From: UBA10677 sp045532295
GTDB lineage: Bacteria; Bacillota; Clostridia; Christensenellales; Pumilibacteraceae
DNA length: 64,000 nucleotides
Reading direction: 5' to 3'
Assembly (NCBI GenBank): GCA_045532295.1
Contig: JAZSFP010000014.1
Location: 85,934-149,933, forward strand
The notes below the pieces were generated by a model that saw nothing but the letters and a program-made list of their open reading frames with translations, was not told the DNA's origin and made no database searches. Each line of letters opens with the position of its first letter. Position 1 is the stretch's first letter. The translations under genes and the position numbers were made by a program. Below, piece after piece: positions 16,973-24,204 of this stretch.

Positions 16973-17060
16973 CGAACAAAATTTGTAAGCAAATTTTGTT
17001 CGCGAACCAACCCGAGCGATATGCGAGGGTTAGTTCCAAAGGTACGCCAAGAAGCGTACC
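16973..17060. repeat. run of perfect inverted repeats between tRNA-end copies
   Basis: Contains CGAACAAAATTTG/CAAATTTTGTTCG with a 4-nt loop (16973-17002), AACCAACCC/GGGTTAGTT (one mismatch), and GGTACGC/GCGTACC (17041-17060). There is no coding capacity that looks real. Together with 16818-16908 this makes up the gene-free interval before the phosphoesterase gene. Confidence 0.8.
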
Positions 17061-17156
17061 GCTTCCCCCTTAGTTATTTTTTTATCTTATATATAGACAA
17101 ACTTTCACAAGAGCGAATTGCACAAAAAAAAGCGGTTTTTGTAAGCGTTAAAGACA

Positions 17157-17186
17157 TTGCATAGGGGCTGAGGGTTATGTTATAAT
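17157..17186 (+). promoter_or_regulatory. promoter of secreted phosphoesterase gene
   Basis: TTGCAT (17157-17162), 18-bp spacer, TATAAT (17181-17186); GAGGGG ribosome site 5 nt before the ATG. Confidence 0.65.
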
Positions 17187-17221
17187 ATATATATAGATCA
17201 TAGATTAAGCGAGGGGTTTTT

Positions 17222-18985
17222 ATGAAAATTAAAAAACTTATTGCGCTCATTTTGGTCGTTATGACTGCTTTAATGGGTTGTGGCGAGCCGGAGCATATTC
17301 ACGTTTTTGACAGAAGAAAGTATGAAGAACAGTATTTAGCAGTTCCTGCTACTTGTCAAAGGCGCGCGGAATACTTTTTCGTGTGCGAGTGCGGAGCAAA
17401 GGGCGAGGACACTTATATTTACGGTGGTGTTAAGGTTCACTCTTACACCAAGGAAGTCGTGTCTGACGAGACTTTGAAGTTCGAGGCTAACTGTTCGCAA
17501 GCGGCGAGGTACTATTATTGCTGCTCTATGTGTGGCGTTATGGGTAATTCTCTTTCCTTTGATTACGGCGAGCCTAACCCCACTGCTCACGATTTTTCGT
17601 ACAAGAACACGAACGCAGTTTACATTAAGAGCGAGCCTACGGCTACTTCGCCTGCGGAATACTTCTACACTTGCGCAAGTTGTGGCAAAAAGGGTGATAC
17701 GTCGTTTACCTTTGGCGAACCGCTTAGAGAATACACGGAGGCGGAAAAGGTTGATTATCGTCCCACTTCGTTGACGCTTTCGTTATACGACGCCGAGACT
17801 TCTACTTACGGATTTACTTATAATACCGCTAAGCGTCCGCTTAGACCTACCGTGCAGATTGCAGAGGGCTCTACGCTTGGGGAAAATTACCTTGAGTACG
17901 ACGGCACGATGAACAGTTACTCTGCTTACGACGATAACGGCAAAGAGATTGAGTTCTATACCGTTAAGGTGGAAGTTCCGTTAAAGAAAAACACGACTTA
18001 TACTTACCGCGCTTTCGATAAGTACGCTAAGGCGGAGGGCAAGACGGTTACTTTCACTACTCTTGACCCCGATACGCAACAGTCGTTTAAGTTTGCGCAT
18101 ATTAGCGACACGCAGGTGGAAAACGGTGGCACGAGCGGTGGTTCGTACTTCGGCGAAGTTCTTAATCAAATTCAAAAGGGTGATACGGACTTTATCGTGC
18201 ATACGGGCGATATTGTTCAAAACGGTAAGTCGGAAGGCGACTGGAAGGCTATGCTCGACGCTAACTTTAAGTACCTTTCCGTTATGCCTATTATGGCAAT
18301 TTCGGGCAACCACGACACAGGGTCTTACGGCAATTCTTTTGCGCACGACAGACACTTTAATTACAAGATGCCCGAGCAAAACACTACTAACGGCGTGTTC
18401 TATTCCTTTAAGTACGGTAACGCAAAGTTTATTATGCTTAACACTAACGATATTCCCAAGGCGCGCTTAGGTAACGCGCAGTTCGAGTGGCTCAAGACGG
18501 AACTTGAGGACGACGATTGTACTTGGAAGATCGTTTCAGTGCATATTCCTCTCTACTCGGCGGGTATGTGGGGCTCTGACCCGAATAAGAATTCCAACAC
18601 GCTCGGTCTTCGCGAGCAATTACAAAAACTCTTCTACGATAACGGCGTTGACCTCGTTCTTCAAGGTCACGACCACCTTATTTCCAAGACTTATCCTCTT
18701 AACGGCGAAGGCAAGAGAGACGTGCTTTCCCCTACTCGTACTATCGGGGATATTGAGTACACGGTTTCTCCCGACGGCGTTACTTACGTTATGAACGGTA
18801 CGGGTGGCAATCAGACGCGTTCGCCCTTTGAACAAAATATTCCCGTTCAATATAAGTACGCTACGGCAAGCGAAAAGCGTTCGTGGGCTGAATTTGAAAT
18901 AGACGGCAATCAACTTACCGTTGACGTTAAGTACTACGACGGCTCGGTTAAGTCCTACGCTAAATGGGGTATAATTAAAGAGTAA
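17222..18985 (+). CDS. secreted metallophosphoesterase lipoprotein with Cys-rich N-terminal repeats
   Basis: 587 residues. The signal peptide ends in a lipobox (ALMGC, Cys20), so it is a membrane-anchored lipoprotein. Residues about 40-180 hold three related units of roughly 50 residues (ATCQRRAEYFFVCECGAKGE, ANCSQAARYYYCCSMCGVMG, then AEYFYTCASCGKKGD), resembling small zinc-ribbon-like repeats of gut Firmicutes surface proteins. A purple-acid-phosphatase-type fibronectin-like domain (about 185-285) precedes the calcineurin-like phosphoesterase: HISDTQ near 292, HTGDIVQNG, SGNHD near 361, VSVHIPLYS and QGHDH near 482. Motif I is D-x-Q where D-x-H is usual, the same as in the homologue at 48475-50523. 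Substrate unknown; extracellular phosphate-ester cleavage is inferred. Confidence 0.87.
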   Translation: MKIKKLIALILVVMTALMGCGEPEHIHVFDRRKYEEQYLAVPATCQRRAEYFFVCECGAKGEDTYIYGGVKVHSYTKEVVSDETLKFEANCSQAARYYYCCSMCGVMGNSLSFDYGEPNPTAHDFSYKNTNAVYIKSEPTATSPAEYFYTCASCGKKGDTSFTFGEPLREYTEAEKVDYRPTSLTLSLYDAETSTYGFTYNTAKRPLRPTVQIAEGSTLGENYLEYDGTMNSYSAYDDNGKEIEFYTVKVEVPLKKNTTYTYRAFDKYAKAEGKTVTFTTLDPDTQQSFKFAHISDTQVENGGTSGGSYFGEVLNQIQKGDTDFIVHTGDIVQNGKSEGDWKAMLDANFKYLSVMPIMAISGNHDTGSYGNSFAHDRHFNYKMPEQNTTNGVFYSFKYGNAKFIMLNTNDIPKARLGNAQFEWLKTELEDDDCTWKIVSVHIPLYSAGMWGSDPNKNSNTLGLREQLQKLFYDNGVDLVLQGHDHLISKTYPLNGEGKRDVLSPTRTIGDIEYTVSPDGVTYVMNGTGGNQTRSPFEQNIPVQYKYATASEKRSWAEFEIDGNQLTVDVKYYDGSVKSYAKWGIIKE

Positions 18986-18998
18986 AGAAAGTATAAAG

Positions 18999-19030
18999 AA
19001 AGCAGGCTCTATTGAGTCTGCTTTTTCTTT
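18999..19030 (+). terminator. terminator, between convergent genes
   Basis: Stem AAAGCAGGCTC/GAGTCTGCTTT with one mismatch, then TTTCTTTT; serves the plus-strand phosphoesterase gene. Confidence 0.8.
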
Positions 19031-19299
19031 TATTTCTTCTTGTCTTTTTCAAGGTCTTCGGCTATTTGTTTGTAGGTTTTACGCAATCGCAGATAGTAAA
19101 CGAACGCGCTTATTAAACATATTACGCCTACAACTATGCCTATTGCTAAACTGTTATCTCCTTTTGAAAGCAACGGGAAAAGCACCATAACGAGCACTCC
19201 AAGGACGATTTCAATGATAATCCTTGCTCTCATTACCCCTACGGCGTACTTTTGATAGTAAAATTGTTTTTGCTCTTCGCTTTCAAAATTGATTTTCAT
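19030..19299 (-). CDS. small two-helix membrane protein
   Basis: An 89-residue protein I do not recognise. It starts MKINFESEEQKQFYYQKYAVG, then has two hydrophobic segments at residues about 24-45 and 50-70, and ends in a lysine-rich tail (DLEKDKKK). Likely a cytoplasmic-membrane protein with both ends inside. The ATG follows a weak AGGAAA site. It is convergent with the phosphoesterase gene and separated from asnS by 137 bp with no feature I can name. Being a real gene rests on codon appearance and a coherent two-helix topology. Confidence 0.6.
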   Translation of the reverse strand: MKINFESEEQKQFYYQKYAVGVMRARIIIEIVLGVLVMVLFPLLSKGDNSLAIGIVVGVICLISAFVYYLRLRKTYKQIAEDLEKDKKK

Positions 19300-19436
19300 A
19301 TTTTTTCCTATAAAGAGGTATTTGGTTTGTAAATACTTAAGTGAGGATTTTTGTGATGATTTTCGTCAAACGCGAGAGGGTCGTATCGGAAATACGTCCG
19401 TCGAGCGTTTGTACGAAAAGCGCGCAAAAAGACCAC

Positions 19437-20831
19437 TTAAAATTCGGCGTTGCCTACCGTACGAGGATACGGCAACACATCTCTTATGTTTGCTACGCCC
19501 GTAAGGTACATAATGATACGCTCAAAGCCGAGACCAAAGCCGGCGTGTTTAGTACCACCGAAACGACGGAGGTTGAGGTACCACCAGTAGTCTTTCTCTT
19601 CAAGACCAAGTTCCTTCATTCTTGCAAGGAGAACGTCAAGGCGTGCTTCTCTTTGACTACCGCCGATGATTTCGCCTACGCCGGGAACGAGGAGGTCCAT
19701 TGCCGCTACCGTTTTGCCGTCGTCGTTAAGGCGCATATAGAACGCTTTGATATCCTTGGGATAGTCGATAAGGAAGATGGGCTTTTTATAAACTTCTTCG
19801 GTTAAGTATCTTTCGTGTTCGGTTTGAAGGTCGATACCCCACTCTACCGGATACTTAAAGTCTTTCTTTGCTTTTTTAAGCACCTCGATTGCCTCGGTAT
19901 AGGTTACTTTCGCATAGTCCGCGTCGCGAAGCGCGGTAAGGCGGTCAAGGAGGGTTTTGTCTACGAACTTATTGAAGAATTCGATTTCTTGTTTGCAGTT
20001 GTTGAGGACGTGGTTGATGATGAACTTAATCATATCCCACGCAAGCGCCATATCGTCGTTAAGGTCAGCAAACGCTATTTCAGGCTCAATCATCCAAAAC
20101 TCTGCGGCGTGGCGAGCGGTATTAGAGTTTTCCGCGCGGAAGGTAGGTCCAAAGGTATAAATCTTACCAAAAGCCATAGCGTAGGTTTCACCCTCAAGTT
20201 GTCCGGACACGGTAAGATTTGCGCTCTTGCCGAAGAAGTCCTGAGAAAAGTCTATTTTTCCCTCCTCGGTTTTGGGTAGATTTTCAAGGTCGAGCGTGGT
20301 TACTCTGAACATTTCACCTGCGCCCTCACAGTCGGAGCAGGTTACGATGGGCGTGTGAACGTAAACGAATCCACGGCTATGGAAAAATTCGTGGATAGCG
20401 AACGCGACTTCACTTCTCACTCTAAACACTGCTGAGAAAAGATTTGTTCTGGGGCGGAGGTACGCTTGCTCACGCAAAAACTCTACGGTGTGGCGCTTGG
20501 GTTGGAGGGGGTACTCAGGAGTAGACGCGCCCTCTACCGCGATTTCATTTGCCTTAATCTCGAAGGGTTGTTTTGCTCCCGGGGTAAGCACGATTACGCC
20601 CGTAACTACGAGCGCCGCGCCTACGTTTTGCGATGCGATTTCGTCGTAGTTGTTTATTTTATCGCGCTCGAATACTACTTGAAGGTTTCCAAAGCACGAG
20701 CCGTCGTTAAGGTCGATAAAGCCAAAGGCTTTGCTATCGCGAATATTTCTTACCCATCCGCCTACGGTAATGGTCTTACCGTCGAAAGCGCTGGGATTTT
20801 CGTATAAGTTTTTAACGTATTCTCTTATCAT
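19437..20831 (-). CDS. asnS: asparaginyl-tRNA synthetase
   Basis: Class IIb aminoacyl-tRNA synthetase, 464 residues, charging tRNA-Asn in the cytosol. An N-terminal OB-fold anticodon-binding domain (ITVGGWVRNIRDSKAFGFIDLNDGS) is followed by the catalytic core with motif 2 FRAENSNTARHAAEFWMIEPE (residues about 232-252) and motif 3 GFGLGFERIIMYLTG near the C-terminus. The motif 2 region and overall length fit AsnRS rather than AspRS, which would carry a large GAD insertion. A perfect promoter sits about 30 bp upstream, leaving no room for a T-box leader. Monocistronic. Confidence 0.97.
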   Translation of the reverse strand: MIREYVKNLYENPSAFDGKTITVGGWVRNIRDSKAFGFIDLNDGSCFGNLQVVFERDKINNYDEIASQNVGAALVVTGVIVLTPGAKQPFEIKANEIAVEGASTPEYPLQPKRHTVEFLREQAYLRPRTNLFSAVFRVRSEVAFAIHEFFHSRGFVYVHTPIVTCSDCEGAGEMFRVTTLDLENLPKTEEGKIDFSQDFFGKSANLTVSGQLEGETYAMAFGKIYTFGPTFRAENSNTARHAAEFWMIEPEIAFADLNDDMALAWDMIKFIINHVLNNCKQEIEFFNKFVDKTLLDRLTALRDADYAKVTYTEAIEVLKKAKKDFKYPVEWGIDLQTEHERYLTEEVYKKPIFLIDYPKDIKAFYMRLNDDGKTVAAMDLLVPGVGEIIGGSQREARLDVLLARMKELGLEEKDYWWYLNLRRFGGTKHAGFGLGFERIIMYLTGVANIRDVLPYPRTVGNAEF

Positions 20832-20860
20832 TTCTGCTCTCCATAAAGTTCGTTAGGTTA

Positions 20861-20889
20861 ATTATAGCATATCGGCTAATTTTTTTCAA
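20861..20889 (-). promoter_or_regulatory. promoter of asnS
   Basis: Minus-strand TTGAAA (20884-20889), 17-bp spacer, TATAAT (20861-20866). Confidence 0.78.
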
Positions 20890-20926
20890 TAAAAAAAGAG
20901 GCGTTTTTTAAACAATTTGCCTCTTT
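20890..20926 (-). terminator. terminator of the sugar isomerase-like gene
   Basis: Minus-strand stem AAAGAGGC/GCCTCTTT (20896-20926) followed by a T-run; it overlaps the asnS promoter -35 area. Confidence 0.75.
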
Positions 20927-20931
20927 TTGCG

Positions 20932-21729
20932 CTATATTCCTAAAAGTTTATTTACTATTGCGTTAAGGCGCGCGTAGTTTTGCGCAAGGTGGTTATAGTC
21001 GCGATAACAGTTTCCGTACACTTCCAAAAGCACGGTTACGTCGGTGGTACGAGTTGCAAGTTCTTTTAATAGTCTTTCAAAGTTGTATCTGCCTTCAAGG
21101 GGAAGCGCAGGATTGTTCTTTGCATCCATATCGCAGATATGCACGGTAACGAGTCGGTCTTCCATTGCGTCGAGGAATTTGAGGGGCTCAATACCACTGT
21201 AAATGGCTTGCTTTACGTCGAGGGTTGCTTTGAGTTTGGGGCAATGTTCTTTGAGCATTTTGAAAAAGTCAGGGGTCGTGCAGTACGCCCAGCATACGTT
21301 TTCGTACGCTATCTGTATTCCGTAACTTTCCGCTATATCGCAAAGTTGGTTGAGCCTTTCGGTAAACTTGGGAATATCAATATTGAGCGGACGGTCCACT
21401 TTTGCGAACGGTCCGTGGAAGGTGTAATACTTCGCTCCGAGCGCATAACCTGCGGAGCATACTTTTCTAAAGGTCATTTCCGCGTCGTCGCGTATTCTGT
21501 CGTAGCACGAAAACAGTTCGGGCTCAAAGCAAGTGCCGTGAGCGTGAATTGAGTGTACTTTTATGCCGTTCTTTCTCTCAACGAGCGCGTCCACGAAGGG
21601 TTTTTCGTATTCGCTAAAGGTATTGAGGAAAACTTCCGTTACGTCTACACCCATTTGGTTGAGGACGGCAAAAGTATTTTCGATATGCTCCTTGCCGTAA
21701 AAGCAAGCAGTTGATACTCCTAATTTCAT
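20932..21729 (-). CDS. sugar phosphate isomerase/epimerase-like TIM-barrel protein
   Basis: 265 residues of the xylose-isomerase-like/AP-endonuclease-2 superfamily. Metal- and substrate-site elements typical of the fold are visible: KVHSIHAHG, YYTFHGPF, IAYENVCW (Glu ligand), ATLDVKQAI (Asp), VTVHICDMD and VLLEVYGN (Glu). Such proteins isomerise or epimerise free sugars, inositols or hydroxypyruvate; the substrate cannot be inferred here, since neighbours are asnS and pgi. Ribosome site AGGAG precedes the ATG, with its own promoter and terminator. A DNA endonuclease IV role is unlikely because the nine-metal-ligand pattern is incomplete. Confidence 0.8.
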   Translation of the reverse strand: MKLGVSTACFYGKEHIENTFAVLNQMGVDVTEVFLNTFSEYEKPFVDALVERKNGIKVHSIHAHGTCFEPELFSCYDRIRDDAEMTFRKVCSAGYALGAKYYTFHGPFAKVDRPLNIDIPKFTERLNQLCDIAESYGIQIAYENVCWAYCTTPDFFKMLKEHCPKLKATLDVKQAIYSGIEPLKFLDAMEDRLVTVHICDMDAKNNPALPLEGRYNFERLLKELATRTTDVTVLLEVYGNCYRDYNHLAQNYARLNAIVNKLLGI

Positions 21730-21765
21730 AACTTCTCCTAATTGTTTTTTTGGATAGCCTTAAAG

Positions 21766-21795
21766 ATTGTACCATTTTTCGCCTTTTAAAAGCAA
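21766..21795 (-). promoter_or_regulatory. promoter of the isomerase-like gene
   Basis: Minus-strand TTGCTT (21790-21795), 18-bp spacer, TACAAT (21766-21771). Confidence 0.6.
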
Positions 21796-21904
21796 CCTTT
21801 TTGATAGGTCAAAACAACCAAAAAAGTTTGGCTAATATATACAAAATGCCTAATTTATTGAGTTTTGTAAGTAAAAATAGCGTCTTAAAACGGAAAGGCG
21901 AGCA

Positions 21905-21932
21905 GAAAAAGAGAGCGGAAAAAACTCCGCTC
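21905..21932 (-). terminator. terminator of pgi
   Basis: Minus-strand stem GAGCGG/CCGCTC (21913-21932) then TCTTTTTC, 17 bp past the stop. Confidence 0.8.
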
Positions 21933-21949
21933 CCTCACTTTAATTTAGG

Positions 21950-23341
21950 TTAGATAAGGTATTCGTCCTTTTTAACTGCGCCGTTAATCTCTTCCATTTT
22001 AGCCTCGTAGCCTGCTCTTCCAAGCATAGCGAAGGTTGCTTTCTTTCCTTCTTCAACGCCGGGTTGGTTGAAGGTGTCGATATTCATAAGCGCGCCAGCA
22101 AAAGCGGTTTCGTACATAAAGTACATTAAGAGTTCGCCTACGGTTTCTGCGTTTACTTGGGGAAGGGTAATGGTGAAGTTTGCGCGTTGAGCCTTGCGAA
22201 GAGCGAACTCGGTTGCTTTTCTTTCAGCGTTGATAAGTTCGTTCATCGTGTGGCCTTTGAGGAAGTCGCAAGCGTCCACTTCTCTATCGTCGGTAATGGT
22301 TACGGTGGAGCGGAAGTCGTCAACTGCGAGGAAGGTTACTACCTTATCGAAAGGTCCTTCGGTGTAGAGTTGGACTTGGCTATGCTGGTCGGTTACGCCC
22401 AACGATTTAGCGGGAGTTTGACCTGCGTTTACTACTCTGCCGTCGTTATCCACTGCTTTACCGAGCGACTCACCCCAGATTTGACAGTAGAAGTCAGCCA
22501 TATATTTAAGGCTATCAGCGTAAGGCATAAGAACGCTTATGTTGTAGCCTTTCTTCATTGCCTCGTACTGCAAGAACGCGGTTAAGAGAGCGGGGTTTTT
22601 CTTAATATCCGTCTCTTCGCTTACTTTAGAAATGGTTGCAGCGCCTTTGAGCATTGCTTTAACGTCAAGACCAAGCACTGCGAAGGTTACGAGACCTACG
22701 GGGCAAAGTACGGAAAATCTTCCGCCTACGCCTTGTCCTACGCCGTAAATCTTAAAGCCTTCTTTTTCTGCAACTTTATAAAGCGTGCCTTTACCGATGG
22801 TGGTGGTTACGATAATTCTCTTCTTCGCCTCTTCTTCTCCAAGTTCCTTCTTCAAAAGCGCGTAGAGAATAAGAAATTGAGAGAGCGTTTCACTCGTTTC
22901 GCCACTCTTCGTTACTACGTTAAAGTACGCGGTTTTAAGGTCGATTACGTCTAAAAGCGCGCTCATTCTTTCGGGGTCTACGTTGTCTTCTACGTAGAGT
23001 TTGGGCGCGTTACGCTTTTCACGAGGAAGTTCGTTATGATGAAGGTGAATAAGCGAGGTCGCTACTGCAAGAGGACCAAGCGCGCTACCACCGATACCGA
23101 ATACTACGAAACTTTCCGCTTTCTTTCCCACTTCTCCGCAGTAGGAAATGAGTTCGTTGATATAATCGTCCGCTACGAAAGGAAGGTCCGCCCACTCTTG
23201 CCAGCCCTTGCCTCTGCCGTCCATTACGGTCTTGTGGGCTTTTGCAATAGCGTCCGCTTGCTTTTCAAACTCGCAGGGACATATTCCCTTGTCGCCGATA
23301 GCGTCGGTCATCATATTGTTGTAATCGAATTTGAGTTTCAT
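21950..23341 (-). CDS. pgi: glucose-6-phosphate isomerase
   Basis: 463 residues; interconverts glucose-6-phosphate and fructose-6-phosphate. The family motifs are visible: FGIGGSALGP (phosphate loop), VTKSGETSETL, GVGGRFSVLCPVGL (close to the PGI signature), and QLYTEGPFDKVVTF near the C-terminal catalytic part. Length is on the short side typical of Gram-positive enzymes. AAGGAG precedes the ATG. The upstream 236 bp to hpf hold no clear promoter I trust, but do hold a degenerate intergenic repeat. Assignment is secure. Confidence 0.97.
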   Translation of the reverse strand: MKLKFDYNNMMTDAIGDKGICPCEFEKQADAIAKAHKTVMDGRGKGWQEWADLPFVADDYINELISYCGEVGKKAESFVVFGIGGSALGPLAVATSLIHLHHNELPREKRNAPKLYVEDNVDPERMSALLDVIDLKTAYFNVVTKSGETSETLSQFLILYALLKKELGEEEAKKRIIVTTTIGKGTLYKVAEKEGFKIYGVGQGVGGRFSVLCPVGLVTFAVLGLDVKAMLKGAATISKVSEETDIKKNPALLTAFLQYEAMKKGYNISVLMPYADSLKYMADFYCQIWGESLGKAVDNDGRVVNAGQTPAKSLGVTDQHSQVQLYTEGPFDKVVTFLAVDDFRSTVTITDDREVDACDFLKGHTMNELINAERKATEFALRKAQRANFTITLPQVNAETVGELLMYFMYETAFAGALMNIDTFNQPGVEEGKKATFAMLGRAGYEAKMEEINGAVKKDEYLI

Positions 23342-23464
23342 TTGTTCTTTCTCCTTATGTTTTTTCGCGTTAGAGGGCGGTGATACCGTTAGATACCACT
23401 GCCCCCTTGCGTAATATTATCGTTGTGTTGTTGCAATAGCCACTTAGGGCGTTTTTTGAGTTTC

Positions 23465-23560
23465 TATCGCTCCACTTCGTTTCGCTCGGTCGGTATAACA
23501 TATCAAAGTTTAGTGAGCGCAAAGAAGTGCGTAACCGAGAGGTTTGGAAGTATTGCGACG
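23465..23560. repeat. degenerate intergenic repeat, downstream of hpf
   Basis: CTTCGTTTCGCTCGGTCGGT and the following AAGTATTGCG segment resemble pieces near 14880, 35890 and the hairpin repeat copies. Here the hairpin core is not recognisable, so membership is tentative. Confidence 0.4.
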
Positions 23561-23577
23561 CAGATTTTGCGTTTAAA

Positions 23578-24108
23578 CTATCTAACGGTTTCGATTAAGC
23601 CGTAGTCGCCGTCGTTACGGGCGTAAAGGACGTTTACGTTTGCCGTTTCACGATTGAGGAAGACGTAGAAGTCGTGGCCTACGAGTTCCATTTCTTCAAT
23701 TGCGTCCTCTACCGTCATAGGAACGAGGTTGTAGGACTTGGAACGAACGACTTTTTTAGCAGGCTCGGCTACCGTTTCGGCTACCTCAGCAGCAGCAAAG
23801 TCAATCTCTTTTACCTTGAACTTTTTGCTCTTCATCTTGTCGTGGTGACGGATGATTTGCTTTTCTATTTTGGGGATTGCAATATCAATTAGGTTGTACA
23901 TATTGTCGCCCGATACTTCGGCGCGGGTTATTCCGTGTTGAACGGAAATGGTGATCTCGAGCGTTTCGATATCTTTGGACTTTTTAAGCATTATTTTCGC
24001 TTTGGTGTCCGTATCGAAAAATTTGTCGAGTCTGTCAACCTTTTTGGTAATGACGTCTTTCAGTTTGTCGCTTGCGTTGTAGTTTTTACACAGAAATTCG
24101 ATTCTCAT
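23578..24108 (-). CDS. hpf: ribosome hibernation promoting factor, long form
   Basis: 176 residues: an N-terminal HPF/YfiA β-α-β-β-β-α domain (residues 1-100, starting MRIEFLCKNYNASDKLKDVI) that binds in the 30S decoding channel, a linker, and the C-terminal dimerisation domain (about 120-176, KSYNLVPMTVEDAIEEMELVGHDFYVFLN) that drives 100S ribosome pairing. This long form is the usual one in Gram-positives. A canonical promoter and a strong GGGGGG-type ribosome site precede it. Single-gene unit next to pgi and the clpC operon. Confidence 0.96.
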   Translation of the reverse strand: MRIEFLCKNYNASDKLKDVITKKVDRLDKFFDTDTKAKIMLKKSKDIETLEITISVQHGITRAEVSGDNMYNLIDIAIPKIEKQIIRHHDKMKSKKFKVKEIDFAAAEVAETVAEPAKKVVRSKSYNLVPMTVEDAIEEMELVGHDFYVFLNRETANVNVLYARNDGDYGLIETVR

Positions 24109-24147
24109 AATTAGAACCCCCCTTAAGTAATATTTTTCTGTATTTAT

Positions 24148-24176
24148 ATTATAACACGGATTTTTGCGATTTGCAA
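24148..24176 (-). promoter_or_regulatory. promoter of hpf
   Basis: Minus-strand TTGCAA (24171-24176), 17-bp spacer, TATAAT (24148-24153). Confidence 0.8.
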
Positions 24177-24204
24177 TACCTTTTGCAAACTTTTACAAAG
24201 TTTT

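Noticed and set aside
16779..17074. Integrative element at tRNA-Glu with attL/attR
   Set aside because: The flanked segments are only about 130 bp, without integrase or cargo. Reported as duplication scars instead.
20832..20889. T-box or other riboswitch in front of asnS
   Set aside because: The promoter is so close to the ATG that the leader would be about 25 nt, too short for a T-box.
20932..21729. Endonuclease IV (DNA repair)
   Set aside because: The fold matches, but the full set of endonuclease IV metal ligands is not present; an isomerase/epimerase-like call fits better.
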